Part shown: positions 8,830-20,681 of the stretch, one piece after another
How the letters are laid out: each line of letters begins with the position of its first letter
Numbering within the stretch: the stretch's first letter is position 1
Assembly (NCBI GenBank): GCA_012934845.2
Contig: WNNJ02003440.1
Location: forward strand, 248,001 to 312,000
Length of the DNA stretch: 64,000 bases
Reading direction: 5' to 3'
Source of the DNA: Pomphorhynchus laevis
Taxonomy: Eukaryota; Acanthocephala; Palaeacanthocephala; Echinorhynchida; Pomphorhynchidae
Translations under genes and position numbers: made by a program
Notes under the pieces: generated by a model
What the model was told of the DNA's origin: nothing
What the model saw: only the letters and a program-made list of their open reading frames with translations
Databases searched by the model: none

Positions 8830-11800
8830 AGATTTAATATCATGACATCATCGGTACATCAAATGATGCTTACTGCATCAGCATGAGCAGCGTTGTTCGC
8901 GGTGCCCACCGATTTCTCTTCACGACATCTCTTCCCTCACCAAGACAAGGACGGACTATACTCCTCGTAAGGCAGACGGGTCTTCTCCTCTCGCGATTGC
9001 TGCGCCTTACCACCTTCGCACTTTCATAATATTTAACTTCATAAGTTAAATTTCGCAGACCATTAATGAAACATCGAACTAGCAAACTGCGGACCATTGC
9101 TGAGACTATCGTTTGCGGAATACCCCACCTCGCAAGTGTCTCATCTAGTCGAGCTGCCACCTTTGATGTATTCCAGTTCACTAATCTCCAAACTTCTGGC
9201 CATTTGCTTCTTGCATCCACGGCCACCAGGTATAATTATCCGTTCATAGGACTAGCAATATCCACGTGTATACGTGACCAAATGTTCGCTTGCATATCCC
9301 ATGATAACAATGGCTGTTCATGAATACTCGGAAGAGTTGTCTGGCAAGGAAACACCCTGCCCTTTCACCTGGGTGTCCTTCGTATAGGAGGCTTAGCGTG
9401 TGACATCTTAGTGTCTTCGGTATTACGATTATCTGTAGCCACATCACTACTCCGAACTGACAAAACAATTCTTCTTTACGTCTCCAGAACGGTTTGTCCA
9501 TACCCTAAATTAATCGCGGCCAACCGTGCATCATATATCTTTTAATTCTGGTCAATTGGTTATCTTTACTCGTTTCTATACGTATGGATTTTACTGATAG
9601 TTCCAATCTTTCGACTTTTTTACTTTGCACTACTTAAATGTCATCGAATTCCTCTTGTATTAGAAGACGTCTGTCTGGGAGTCTTGATATAGCATCGGCA
9701 TACAAATTCGTAGTCCCTTTTATATACTTTATCTCATAACAATATTCTGATAACCTTAATTAATCATCTAACCAACCGGCTATTAGTTATCTTTGATAAG
9801 TTTCTATTGTACCCGATAATATTCTCTTATGGGACGGTATTCTGTCTAGATTTCGAAACGACGACCAAATAAATACATGTGAAATCGTTTCGTTTCATGA
9901 ATGACTGCTAAAGCCTCTTGTCGATTACGGAATAATTCTTTTCCGGGCCGCTGAACACGCGTGATGCGAATGCTATTGTTTTTAACTGTGCATCGTCTCC
10001 GACATGATAAAGTGATGCCCCAACACCTACATCACTAGCATCACATGTTAATACGAGCTTGCGATTATGATAGTAAGGACACAATGTCATTGGATTCGCC
10101 AATATTTCCTTCGTCAGGCTACAAGACTTTTCGCATTGCTCTGACCACCTCCATTTCATGTTCTTGCGTAACATTTCATAAAGTGGCTGACAAGTCTCCT
10201 GTAATCATGATACAAACCTTGAATGATAATTTGAGAGTCCTAGTAAAGACCGAAGCTCCTTTTTGTTCTCGGGTCGTCTTGCATACTTAATTGGTGATGT
10301 TCGTTCGTGACTAGGTAAAATTTTATTGTTTCCGACCTGTGCCCTAAGATACGGAAGATTACTTTGCATCCAACAACATTTTTCTTTTGACAAAACTATG
10401 CCTGATTTCCGGAAACAGCCAGCACCCTACCTATATGCATTATATGGTTATTCTCGTCGTCGGAGCCATTACCACATCGTGCAAATATGCATCTGCTTCG
10501 GGAACATCCGAGATTACCCTGTTAATATATTGTTGAAAGAGTGATGGGGCCTAATACAACCCGAATGGCAAACGTGCGTACTTGTAATATCCCCATAGGG
10601 TAGAGATAATCAACATATTTTGACTTTCCTTATCAACCGGTATTTGTAAGTATGCGTCTCGTAGGTCGATTTTCGAAAACACCTTCGATTTGGCAATTTG
10701 ATCCAACGTCCCTTCAATACAGGGCATTTGAAAAACTCCTTGTTGGAGATATTTATTGACTGTCACACGAAAATCTGCACATACTCGGATTTTCCTCGAT
10801 TTCGTCTTTTACTATGACCAACGGTGTTGCCCATTTGATTTCCTCCACATTAGGATCCACAGATATAATAATACCATCATCGGCCATCATTTCAATTTCC
10901 TCCTTTATGCGCTTTGTAAAGAATACGGAATTCTTCTGAACGGCCACGCAGTAGGGATTGCATCTTTCGAAACACATAGTTTTGCCATATAATTTTGGAT
11001 CCCAGAAGATGTGCTTTCAAACAAGTCTTCGAAATTATGCAGAATAGTATCCAATAATCGTTGTCCACTAGTAATATTAGGTTGCTCCACGTATATGATA
11101 TCAGCTGGAATGTGCAACGCGAAATTTAAGGCCCATGGAAGTCCAAAAAGTAGTTTGTCTGTCGACCTAGATACAATAGCATCGAGTGTTATTTTACAGT
11201 TACTGTACCTCACAATTTGTGTACATTTTCCCATCACCTCTATCCGTCCACCACCGTACACTCGTAATTTGTTCGTCTGAACCAATCGTGATAAACTAAT
11301 GGCTTTCAAAACCAACATTGGAATAATATTCACTGCTGATCCTGTATCGAATTGTATTTCAATCTGGACCCCATTTAGCCGCACTAAGATTCTAGCTATT
11401 TTCTTTCCAATAACGACATATATGTTGCTTATCTTCTCTACGTCGGATTCATAATTTACTTTATTTACATTTCTTTTGTGATTCCGCCGTCTTGTACAAC
11501 ATCGAGCAAAATGTCGTTCGTTATTACAGAAGTAACATTTTTGATCCTGAGCTCAACATTTTTGATTGGGGTGTGTATAATTCCACATCGAAAACACCTT
11601 GTCCTTGCAGCGTCGAACTTTCTCCATGTATTAAATCTTCCTCACCTTCTCTGTTTTGCGTTTTCAATTCTGAACACCTTGTCATCTTCCTTAATTGGAT
11701 TCGAATTGCTCAATGTAGGTGCATTAGCCATAGCTTCAAAATTTGCTGCTATATTTATAAGCATGCCCAGGCTTAAATCTTTCTCCTGCAGAGCAGCACG

Positions 11801-12330
11801 ACGAACGAATTCGTCCGGAGCAAATGACGCGATTACATCCCTAATGCATTCTGCTAATGCGCCAGCTTCGGATGTAATATGAGGTTTGTAAAAACGGCAT
11901 CCAAATACAGCGCCCTCTAGATCGTTTTTCCTTTCGTTGTAGGTTGGTTCCTTCTTTTTGCGAATTCCGTAGAATTTAAATCGAGCTAATATTTTGTGAA
12001 TGAAATCGCAAAAGTGTTTGTTTAGCAAATGGATAATATCGTCGTATTGTAGTTCATCCAATTGTACAGCAGTTGTAGCCCTCGAAACAACTCCAAAGAT
12101 GGTCGGTGATAGCCACGATAACAAGCAAGCTTTTTTACACGCTGCGTCTGTAATTACACAAGCTTCGAAATAAAGTTGTAGCTGACGAAGGAAGTCCGGC
12201 CAAGATTCTGCATCTGCTTTGAATTTACGGATCAGAAATATATGTGGCTGAGTTGAAGAAGATTATTAATTTTAAGCGAAGGTAAAATTGGCTTGTATTG
12301 TAGAGATCCTAAGTGCAAGAGATTTCTTTG
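8830..12330 (-). mobile_element. Ty3/gypsy-type LTR retrotransposon fossil
   Basis: Pieces of an LTR retrotransposon lie in the order expected on the minus strand: gag (about 12124-11480), aspartic protease (about 11384-11200), reverse transcriptase (about 10980-10550), RNase H (about 10170-9900) and integrase (about 9500-8830). The protease-RT-RNase H-integrase order and the RT sequence type point to the Ty3/gypsy (Metaviridae) group. No LTRs were recognised at either end. The element is clearly broken, with on the order of ten or more interruptions across the coding region, and appears old. It sits between LINE A2 and LINE fragment A5. Confidence 0.75.
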
Positions 12331-12399
12331 CAGAATTCATCGTAATCCTTGGCAAGGTCATTAGATACGAATGAAATTTTTATTTCTGTTTCGAAATTT

Positions 12400-12654
12400 A
12401 CTAATTAAAAAAGATTCTGTTGTTGAATTTTTCAGTGTATTTTCTCATTAATAGATTGAATAAGTTATGGCGCACTTGAGGCGCTGAAAGTTTGATAATT
12501 ATCAGATTTTTTAGTTTAAGAATAGGAAGAAGTGCCCCAATACCATCATTCAAAGTGCGGGTTAACAAATCTCTTGCCATGTTCGTAGAAAAAGTAGATG
12601 ATACCTGAGATATTTCCGAAAAATTATCCAAATTTAATAAAGATTTTCTTGATA
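12400..12654 (-). pseudogene. LINE A5, ORF1 N-terminal fragment
   Basis: On the minus strand the frame 12631-12401 reads DGIGALLPILKLKNLIIIKL, then HNLFNLLMRKYTEKFNNRIFFN. This aligns with the N-terminal core of family A ORF1 (DGELPPVPK...NLVIIRLL...RILFN). Only the 5' part of the element is present; the left end at about 12400 is a truncation. It directly follows the 3' end of LINE A3, so A3 seems to have landed at the 5' end of A5, giving a head-to-tail pair. Confidence 0.6.
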
Positions 12655-12761
12655 AAAGATAACATGTTACACATAACAGGGATAAATAAATAAGTTATAA
12701 AAAAGTTAAGTCAACAACGAGACTGCCTATTCTTCATATTCTTCATAATCACTTCTTCTCA

Positions 12762-15207
12762 TTATGTAATCATCAAATCCATGGGGATCTGAGCCCCCAA
12801 CCAATCCAACACGCTGCTTTGCGATTGAATTATCCGGGGTCTTTCAACCTCCCCCCACGAAGAATCCAATCGGTGCGGACAATGCTGGTTAAACGCGAGA
12901 CAAGGAGCTTCAGAAACCTTAGTCTTTCGTCTGGGCGACGACCTCTGGAGAAGAAGACTAATCCTGAGATAGCCCAGGTGCCCCCAAAGGCGCACCTGGG
13001 TTTTCCTATTTAACGACAGATGCTAGGCCCGTTTCAGAGCCCAACTAGCTCTCTTCGGGATACGTAGTCGGCTCCAAGTCGGCTTTCGTGGACCAGTTCA
13101 CCGTAACGGTGAACCCTTGGTATTTTACTCAACTTGTGAAGGTAGGAAGTGGTTCTTAGGCAAATATGGAGGAGAGCTCAGAGAGTGCTAATCTCTTAAG
13201 TTTTTGCTTCGTCGCAGGGGAGTCATGAAAGACAACCACCTACGATTTGGCGGAGTTTAAAACAAGATTGGACCTGGGCAACTGGTCATTTAATCTTAAA
13301 AAGAATCGGCTGATGTCAGAGACTACGTCCTTACACCTGCGTCCAGAGAACAGGGCTGTGGTGTCATCATCGTACACCACTAGACGTTGATCACGTTTGA
13401 ATATTTTGAACAGAATGATGGAGGCAGCAAGATATAAGATAGGAGAGAGGAGAACCTTGAGACACACCCATAATAGGGTAGAACTGACGCGCATCAGGGT
13501 CATCATCATAGTAAAATCGCTTGGTGTACAGCAGAATCTCCACTCTGTTCACAATTCTCGCAGGCAACCCGAGGTACCTAAGAGAAGAGATAACAAAAGG
13601 TATGAAAATGCGGTCAAATGCAGCGGAAAAATCAAGGAAAACAGCCACAACGAGTTGATGGCTATTCTCCCGACAGAACCGTTGCACCTCACCTACTGCT
13701 GAATGAACCGAGCGACCTTTGACGAACCCATGGAATACCAGGTAGGATTAGATTTCGCTTACTTAGATGATCGCGGATTCTACGCCAAGCGCTTTTTCGT
13801 AGATCGAAACGATGGAATTTCGAATCGAAATGGGCCGCAAGTCTTTAGGAAAAGAGACCGGATATTTCTTAGGTAAAAAAAATTCTTTTACTGGTGCCAA
13901 TTCATTGATGCCGGCCACATCGGATGGGGTGGCAAATAGCATTGTGACGGCCACCTCCCTTCTTTGATCGGTTGTCATAAGCTGGCACACCCGAGAAGAG
14001 AGTGGAGCGACGTATTTGGAAGTGCCATGTAGATGCCCCAGGCGTTGAGAATATCTGACACATATAAGTCTCTAGTCCTGAAGTCTCCCCGGAGCGGGAT
14101 TGGTTGCGGTGATTGAGTGGCTCTATAATTATGTAGGGCTAGTGACTCCTCCAAAACTTTGTCAAAGCCTATACTACCGATCCACCCCACAGCCCTATCC
14201 CTCCAGCAAACAAACTTCTCCTTCTTGAATATCTTCCAGAAGGAAGACTGAGAAGGGTTAAGACGAGCGAAACTCGCCCTATCCCTCTCAGCTGGAACCA
14301 GTATCTGGTGCGCCAGTATTCGTTCGAGAGAGACTGTTTGGCAGAAGAAGAGAGAAGGGAGGTTAAGTAGTTTAGCTAGGACCCAGAGTTTTGTCGGAGT
14401 GGAACTGAAAATGCGACTTTTATTGGTTGTCGAAAGAAACGCGGTAGCTTGCGAAGAGAGATATGAGTTAAATTCGGTTAAACTCTCATTACCAATTCGC
14501 GGCAAGCGTTGGATGGCTGCCTGGAAGAAAGTCACTCTGATCGGATCAAAGTGGAATCTTTTACGAAGCAGCGTATCCTCCTCTATCCACCAACGAATTA
14601 GATCATGAGAGGTAGACAGATGTTGACGCGATTGCTCCGTACAGATGGGTTTAAACAACCACCTCTAATGTAGCAATATTAAGTCGAGGAGTGAATTCGT
14701 TGATGTGCAATGAAAAAATTGGAGACGGTGGTTTATGAATAAGATAACCGTTCCTGGCTCTGCTGAGTGCTGCATTAAACCAACAACCAGTTATGTCGTT
14801 GAAGTCGCCTAGTACCATGTCATAGCCGCCGTCAATAATCCCATCCAGGAGGTCACGGTTCTTGTGAATCTCCCCTAAAACGAATGTAAACGTTGGCAAG
14901 ACTGAGGCGCTTACCGTTCTTAACGAGGTATACTACTAGACAAGGCAGGGCTGGACGAGAGTAGTTTAGCAAGAGGGAAGATCTTAAAGAGCACTTGACT
15001 AAGGTCAATATTCCAACTTTACGGAGTAAAGTTGGAATATATGTGCTTAGGGATAAATCGAGTAATGTCCTGGGTGAGACGGATATACCTCGTCTCGTGA
15101 AGGACTATAACATCTGCGTCTCTACCAGTTAAAAGTCTAAGGGCAGAAGCACCTCCCGAATTCCACTGAAGAATATTCAGTGAAAAAAGCTCGGGTTTAC
15201 TCACCAT
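12762..15207 (-). pseudogene. LINE A3 ORF2, degraded endonuclease/RT
   Basis: Successive minus-strand pieces give the ORF2 order. Endonuclease start 15207-15019: SLNILQWNSGGASALRLL. Middle 14899-14651: GDFNDITGCWFNAAL. Linker 14658-13975: SHDLIRW, then RKRFHFDP. RT 13990-13240: LRPISIRN, FLDFSAAFDRIFIPF, GVSQGSPLS and the active-site region reading VVYDDDTTALF where the family has YADD. At least five or six frame changes and stops separate the pieces. The YADD to YDDD change keeps both aspartates. The element cannot be active. Confidence 0.7.
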
Positions 15208-15236
15208 GTGTTAAATTAGTTGGAAGGGGGATGACA

Positions 15237-15254
15237 ACCTAGACAGAGCTAGGT
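15237..15254 (-). promoter_or_regulatory. Hairpin at ORF1 stop codon, copy A3
   Basis: ACCTAG-ctctgt-CTAGGT on the minus strand (15254-15237), a 6-bp perfect stem with a 6-nt loop. The ORF1 stop TAG lies in the 3' arm (15241-15239). The upstream GNRA-type hairpin of A1 and A4 is not clear here. Confidence 0.5.
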
Positions 15255-16600
15255 GCAAGAGGGTCCCCCCACCTTGCCACTAGCCCCGACCTGGGTGGGA
15301 CCCCCTTCCCAAGGCAGTATCTTCATTTCCCAGAGAGGCATTCAAACTCATCAACTTCCCGATCTTGATTGGTGGAGTAGATAGAAAATAGGAAAATAAT
15401 AATTATTGAACCACCCGGGGTTCAATTGATTGGTGGAGTAGATCGAGCTGACCAGCCACGCTTCTTAGAGCGGGTGGTATTTAATAATACGGTAGGAACA
15501 GGTGCCACAGTGAGCGTGCACACAAGAGAGGACACCAAGGGCATCAAAAATGTTTAAAGTTCGTTAATAATAGACTACTTCGGGTTTGCTAGTAGATGAA
15601 GAATGTCATTATTGAACATTCGATCAGTATGAGCAGCGGCAGCAGAATACGATTTCGAAATAGGTCTAGAGAATGTCTGTTTGTAAGCCTTGAACATGGT
15701 GCACTTTATTGACCATGCGGGGTGCACTCCACCACAGTTAACGCAAGAGGGTGTAGCTAAGCATTTTTCGGTATTAACCAGTGCGAGCAATCCTCCTTGC
15801 CGCACACGCCACAAATCAGAGAACGAGAACAGGAGGACAACCAATGCCCCAGCCATGGCATTTCTGGCAATGGGGGTAAGTGAGGGTGTTCTCGCTAATT
15901 ATCATGAATTTCAGATTAAAGCCCATAAAGGGGTTAATTGCTGAAGAGGTAAGCAGGTGCCCATTGTCCAAATCACTCTCGGCAAAGGCAGATGGGAGTG
16001 GGTCACCGCCTTTACCCAGCACCTGTCTGATATAAAATAATTTAAATTGTTTCTTTAGTTGTTCAACATCCTCGTCGGAATTGAAAGACGGATAATTTGA
16101 GACTCTTACAGCTCATTTGAACGGCAGAATGGAAATAGATCCAAGAGAAGAAAGATTAATAGAAAAGAATTTTCGGTAATCGTCAAGAATGGCACCATTT
16201 GCGAAGGACACCCTGAGAGTGTTCTCAAGGGCTTTAATAGAGTTAAAACAAACTCTATTCTTGACCATAAGAGCAAATTCGCGAAGAAACCTGCCAAAAA
16301 GGACGTGTTTTTGAATTGGTTTGGATGCTTTGATTACACATAAGTGCGCTAGTTTTGCAACAGGAGGGAGGTACTCCTCCCTCCTGTTGCAACAATAAGT
16401 CCTGAGTCTTTTCCAGAAGGATTACTTACTTTACTTTGAGAATCATTTGAAATCACAGTAAAATTCGCAGTAGAATTGCAAAAATCAAAATCTTTGATTT
16501 TGCTCCGACATGCACATTTTCGTTTTTCAGAATTTTTAATTGTGAAATTCGATTGCATTTTGTTCTTCTTTGATCCTCCGACTATTATTTCACTGCACAT
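15239..16600 (-). pseudogene. LINE A3 ORF1, degraded
   Basis: The ATG at 16600 begins MCSEIIVGGSKKNK, matching the start of A4 ORF1 (MCTCEQIVGVSNN). Later pieces on the minus strand include NPFMGFNLKF and LTYPHCQKCHGWG (about 15940-15850), the first zinc knuckle, and CVNCGGVHPAWSIKC (about 15740). Frames change repeatedly, and the central domain around 16300-16000 is only recognisable in part. By homology it was the RNA-binding ORF1 protein. Confidence 0.6.
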
Positions 16601-16618
16601 TTTTTAAACAAAAAAATG

Positions 16619-16646
16619 CCGCTCGTCAAATCCGAATGACGAGCGG
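16619..16646. repeat. Inverted repeat between divergent LINEs A3 and A4
   Basis: CCGCTCGTCA-aatccgaa-TGACGAGCGG, a perfect 10-bp stem with an 8-nt loop, in the 150-base gap between two LINE 5' ends. A second short palindrome, ATCGttttaCGAT, follows near 16680. Confidence 0.7.
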
Positions 16647-16755
16647 AAATACATCAAAAAAATTGTCTAGAGCCAAATATCGTTTTACGATAATTCGCTT
16701 TTCGTTAAAGTAATGAACGTGTGCTTATTTCTGAAGCGAAAATTTTTGGGAAAAA

Positions 16756-17976
16756 ATGTGCACGTGTGAACAAATTGTCGGAGTATCAAACAATGTTTAA
16801 TTTCAAGCAAATTCTGATAGAATTTCAACCGAAAAAGAGGTTTGTACCAGATGCTCTTCAATTCAACGCCATAGCGATAATGTCAGTAATGTTTTGTTAT
16901 CTTCAGGCGATGGGGAGGTGCTTCCCCCATCCCTAAAAAGAGGAACTTGATTTTAATTAAAGTAACAAGACCTATAGAAAGGAATCAACTGTACAATAAA
17001 TTTATGAGAAATTTCTCGCTTCTATACATGAACAGGAATTTATTTAATTCTGTAAAGATACACCCCTCCGAGCTGGAAATTTCTTTTGTAACATCTGATC
17101 TCGCAATGAAATACGCGGAATATTTTTCCGAGAATCTTAAAGTGTTCGGTGAACTTACCATAAAGCCTATCCTGCCTTCGATCAAAGTTGCCAATCTACC
17201 AGGTTCAATGGATGAAGATGACAAGCAATCGTTTATGGCGACCTTCAAAGTTTCCAGTCTGAGACCAATCGTTAGTAGGAACGGGAACCCTATACCAGTT
17301 GGATTTTGTAGTGCGCCAGTGGAGTTAGCTGAAACTCTATCAAAATCGTCATCCAACCCGTATATGGGGTTCAACATTCGGTTCTCAATGACCGAAATAG
17401 ACGAATTAACCTACCCCCACTGCAGCCGATGTCACAAATGGGGGCACTGAACTTCCAGCTGCAGTGGGATCCCTACATGTGGTATCTACGGATTAGCCTC
17501 TTGATATCTCTTCCTCGAATGACCGTTGCTCGCCCCCATTATCATGTTCAAACTGCGGGGGGAGCCATCCTGCATAGCGCAGGAGCTGCAGTAAGTTCAA
17601 GGCGTACAGAAGCCATTTTATTCGTCCGTTTAAACCTACAACTTCCTTCTCTTGTGTGGCCGCACCGCGCATGGACGACTCGGAGATATCCCGATTGATG
17701 GATATAAAGATAGCAGTGTCGCATAGAAGGTTGAAAAACTTTATACTGATGGCCGTGGGTGCTATCAACACGAATCCCACGATTCCAGTGGCATCTGTTC
17801 TTCCGGAATCAAAAAAGAGAGGGGCTTCGGCCCATGCCGTCCCCCCCACCGATCAAGATCGGGAAGCTTATTCGACGTATGATAAGGGAAATGATGATAT
17901 TGCCCAGGGGCAAGTACCTTCCCTGGAGGGGGCTAGTTGTGGGAAGGGCAACCTTCCTGCACCTAGCTTTGTCTAG
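16756..17976 (+). pseudogene. LINE A4 ORF1, zinc-knuckle protein
   Basis: It begins ATG at 16756 and is soon out of frame. The open piece 16947-17450 holds the core: LIKVTRPIERNQLYNKF, LFNSVKIHPSELEISFV, NPYMGFNIRF, and the first knuckle HCSRCHKWGH, where the frame ends in TGA. The remaining knuckle region is scrambled. A further frame, 17656-17976, carries the C-terminal tail to TAG at 17974-17976 inside the stop-codon hairpin. At least three breaks. Function as in the other copies. Confidence 0.7.
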
Positions 17977-17978
17977 GT
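17941..17978 (+). promoter_or_regulatory. Hairpin pair at ORF1 stop codon, copy A4
   Basis: GGAAGG-GCAA-CCTTCC (17942-17957) is a perfect 6-bp stem with a GNRA tetraloop. Three bases later ACCTAG-ctttgt-CTAGGT (17961-17978) contains the ORF1 stop TAG. Compared with A1 the two stems differ by compensating pairs (G-C for A-T in the first, A-T for T-A in the second). ORF2 starts at 18010. Confidence 0.6.
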
Positions 17979-18009
17979 AGGCAATCCCCCATCCAACTAA
18001 TCCATCACA

Positions 18010-20468
18010 ATGCAGAGTACTCGTGAACATTTTTCACTGAATATCCTTCAGTGGAACTCGGGAGGTGCTTTCACCCTTAGACTTCTATCTGGTAGAGATG
18101 CAGATGTTATAGTCCTTCAGGAGACGCGGTCTATCCGGCTCCCCAAGACATTACTCGATTTATCCCAAAGCATATCTGTTCCCACTATACTCAGTACATA
18201 ACCCCACCTCACTCATCTTCATCTCATGGACTCTTGACCTTAGTTAAGTGTTCCTTAAGGTCATCCCTCCAATTAAACTACTCATGTCCAGCCCTTTCTT
18301 GTTTAGTAGTTTCACTCAGTAAGAACGTTAAACGCATAAGTCTAGCCATTGTCTACATCCGTCCAGGGGAAATTCACAAGAACCGTGACCTCCTGTATAG
18401 TATTATTGACAGCGGTTATGACATGATACTTGGAGATTTCAACGACAGAACTGGTCGTTGGATCAATGCAGCACTTCGCAGAGCTAGGAACGGTTATCTT
18501 ATTCACAAACCCCCGTCACCTACCTTTCATTGCACATCAACAAATTCTATCCTCGACATTTTACTGCTTCACTCGAGGTGGTTGTTAAAACCCTTCTGCA
18601 CGGAGCAGTCGCGCCAGCAATTGTCCACCTCTCATGACCTAATTCGTTGGAGGATCGAGGAAGATATGTTGCTTCGAAGGAGGTTTCACTTTGATCCGGT
18701 CAGAGTCGCCCTCTTTCAAGCGGCTATCCAACTCTTTCCCAGAATAGGAAATGAGAGTTTGACCGAATTTAATACCTACCTCTTTTCGCAAGCTACCGCG
18801 ATTTTATCGACTACCTATAAAGGTCATATATACAATGCTACTCCGACGAAACTCAAGGTCCTAGCAAAATTGCTTTACCTTCCCAATCTCTCTGTTTCCA
18901 CCAGACAGGCTCTCTCGAATGAATAGCGGAGCACTAGATATAGGTTCCAGCTGAGTACAGATAGGACGAGTATTGCTCGCCTTAATCCTTCTCAGTCTGC
19001 CTTTTGGAAGATTTTCAAGAAGGAGAAGTTTCTTTGCTGGAAGGATAGAGCATTGGGTTGGATAGGGAATGTAGGCCTTGATAACGTTTTGGAGGAGTCA
19101 CTAGCCCTACACAACTATGGAGCCACTCTATCACCTCAACCAATCCCGCCTTGGTGTAACTTCAGGAGTAGGGATCTATCTGTTACGGATATCCTTAACT
19201 CCTGGGGTCCACTCCCGGGCATCTCCAAATCCGTCGTTCCACATTCTTCCATGGTCTGTCAGCTTTTGACAGCTGATCAGAGAAGAGAGGTGGCCGTCAC
19301 AATGCTTTTAGCCTCCCCATCCGATGTAGCAGGCATCAATATTAGTAAGCGTGTTTTTATTCCTAAGAAAAAATCCTGCTCATGCCCTAAAGATCTGCGA
19401 CCCATTTCGATTCAAAATGCCCTCGTGTCGATTTACGAAAAAGCGCTTGCGCGTAAAATCCGCGACTATTTAAGTAGACGTAATTTGATCCCTTCAGGTT
19501 TTCATGGGTTCGTCAAAGGTCGCTCGGTCCATTTAGCAGTTGGTGAGGTTGAGCAGTTTTGTCGGGATAATAGCCATCGTCTAGTTATGGCTGTTTTCCT
19601 TGACTTTTCTGCTGCATTTGACCGCATCTCCATTCCTTTTGTGATCTCTTCTCTCAGGTCCCTCGGGTTGCCTGCGAGAATTGTGAACAGAGTGGAGATC
19701 CTGTTGTTTACCAAGCGATTTTACTATGAAGAGGACCCTGATGCGCGTTAGTTCTACCCTATTACGGGTGTACCTCAAGGATCCCCACTTTCTCCTAACT
19801 TATATCTTGCTGCATCTATTAACCTATTCAAAATATTTAAACGCGAACAACGTCTTGTGGTGTACGCTGATGACACCACAGCCCTGTTCACTGGACACAG
19901 GTGTAAAGACGTAGTCTCTGACATCAGCCATTTCTTTTTAAGATTAAAAGACCAGTTACCCATATCCAACCTTTTTTAAACTCAGCTAAATCGCAGGTGG
20001 TAGCCTTTCATGGCGCCCCTGCTACAAAACAAAAACTTAAGAGATTAGCACTTTCTGCGCTCTCCTCCATATTCGACTCTGAACCACTTCCCACCTTCAC
20101 AAGTCGAGTAAAATACCAAGGGTTCACCGTTACGGTGAACTGGTCTGCGAAAGCTGACCTGGATAGACTCAAACGTATCCTGAAGAAAGCTAGGTGGGCA
20201 CTAAAACGGGTCCAGCATTTGTCATGGAATGGGAAATCCCAGGTGCGCCTTTAGGGCACTTGAGCTATCTCGGGATTAGTCTTCTTCTCAAGAGGGCGTC
20301 CACCAGAGCAAAGGCTAATGTTTCTTAGGCTCCTCGTCTCTCGTTTACCAAGCATAGTCCGCGCCGATTAGATTCTTAGGGGGGATGAAATACCCCGGGT
20401 GTTTCAGTCGGAAGGCGGCGTAACAAATCGGTTGCAGGGCTCAGATCCCCCTGGAACTAAGGCCATGA
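18010..20468 (+). pseudogene. LINE A4 ORF2, endonuclease and reverse transcriptase
   Basis: The ATG at 18010 gives SLNILQWNSGGAFTLRLL. The endonuclease continues with VYIRPGEI, GDFNDRTGRW and SHDLIRWRI (18234-18926). The RT region 19053-19751 and onward shows LRPISIQN, FHGFVKGRSVHLA, FLDFSAAFDRI, GVPQGSPLSP and VVYADDTTALF. Breaks: a frameshift near 18190-18234, stop TAG near 18925, stop TAG at about 19749, a frameshift near 19978, a stop near 20252 and probably more to the end (PLELRP, TGA 20466-20468). The catalytic residues are all still recognisable. Confidence 0.75.
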
Positions 20469-20548
20469 AAGAGAAAGGGAAGATGAAAAGACGAAGGAAA
20501 ATTCTGTCATTTTTTATCTGAGTTGGTTATGACCAACCTTTTTTATTT

Positions 20549-20681
20549 TGGTGTATTTAATAAAGTCTTTGTTATTATTACAGTAATGAATTCATTACTA
20601 GAATGAATTCATTTTTGCATGCTATATTTTGGTGTATTTAATATAGTCTTTATTATTAAAGTAATGAATTCATTATTAAAG
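20549..20681 (+). repeat. Direct duplication of LINE A4 3' end
   Basis: TATTTTGGTGTATTTAATA followed by AAGTCTTTGTTATTATTACAGTAATGAATTCATTA (about 20547-20600) recurs at about 20625-20681 with a few changes. The unit takes in both LINE tail and flanking DNA, so the duplication happened after insertion. Element B1 begins exactly at the end of the second copy. Confidence 0.7.

Larger units (their letters stand above)
12655..16605 (-). mobile_element. APE-type LINE, family A, copy A3
   Basis: A near-full-length but decayed family A copy. Its 3' UTR (minus strand) ends GTGTAACATGTTATC...AAGAAAATCTTTATTAAA, which aligns with the 3' end of A1 but has almost no tandem tail. The 5' end lies at or just beyond the ORF1 ATG at 16600. 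It carries many frameshifts and stops, more than A1 or A2, so it is older. Its 5' end faces LINE A4, with a 10-bp inverted repeat in the gap. Confidence 0.75.
16745..20600 (+). mobile_element. APE-type LINE, family A, copy A4
   Basis: A near-complete plus-strand copy. It has both ORFs and a 3' UTR ending AATAAAGTCTTTGTTATTATTA, that is, a polyadenylation-like hexamer followed by TTA repeats. The last 50 bases and adjoining flank are duplicated immediately downstream (20626-20681). Stops and frameshifts are present in both ORFs, about eight in all. The 5' end is close to the ORF1 ATG (16756), as in A1 and A3. Confidence 0.75.
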
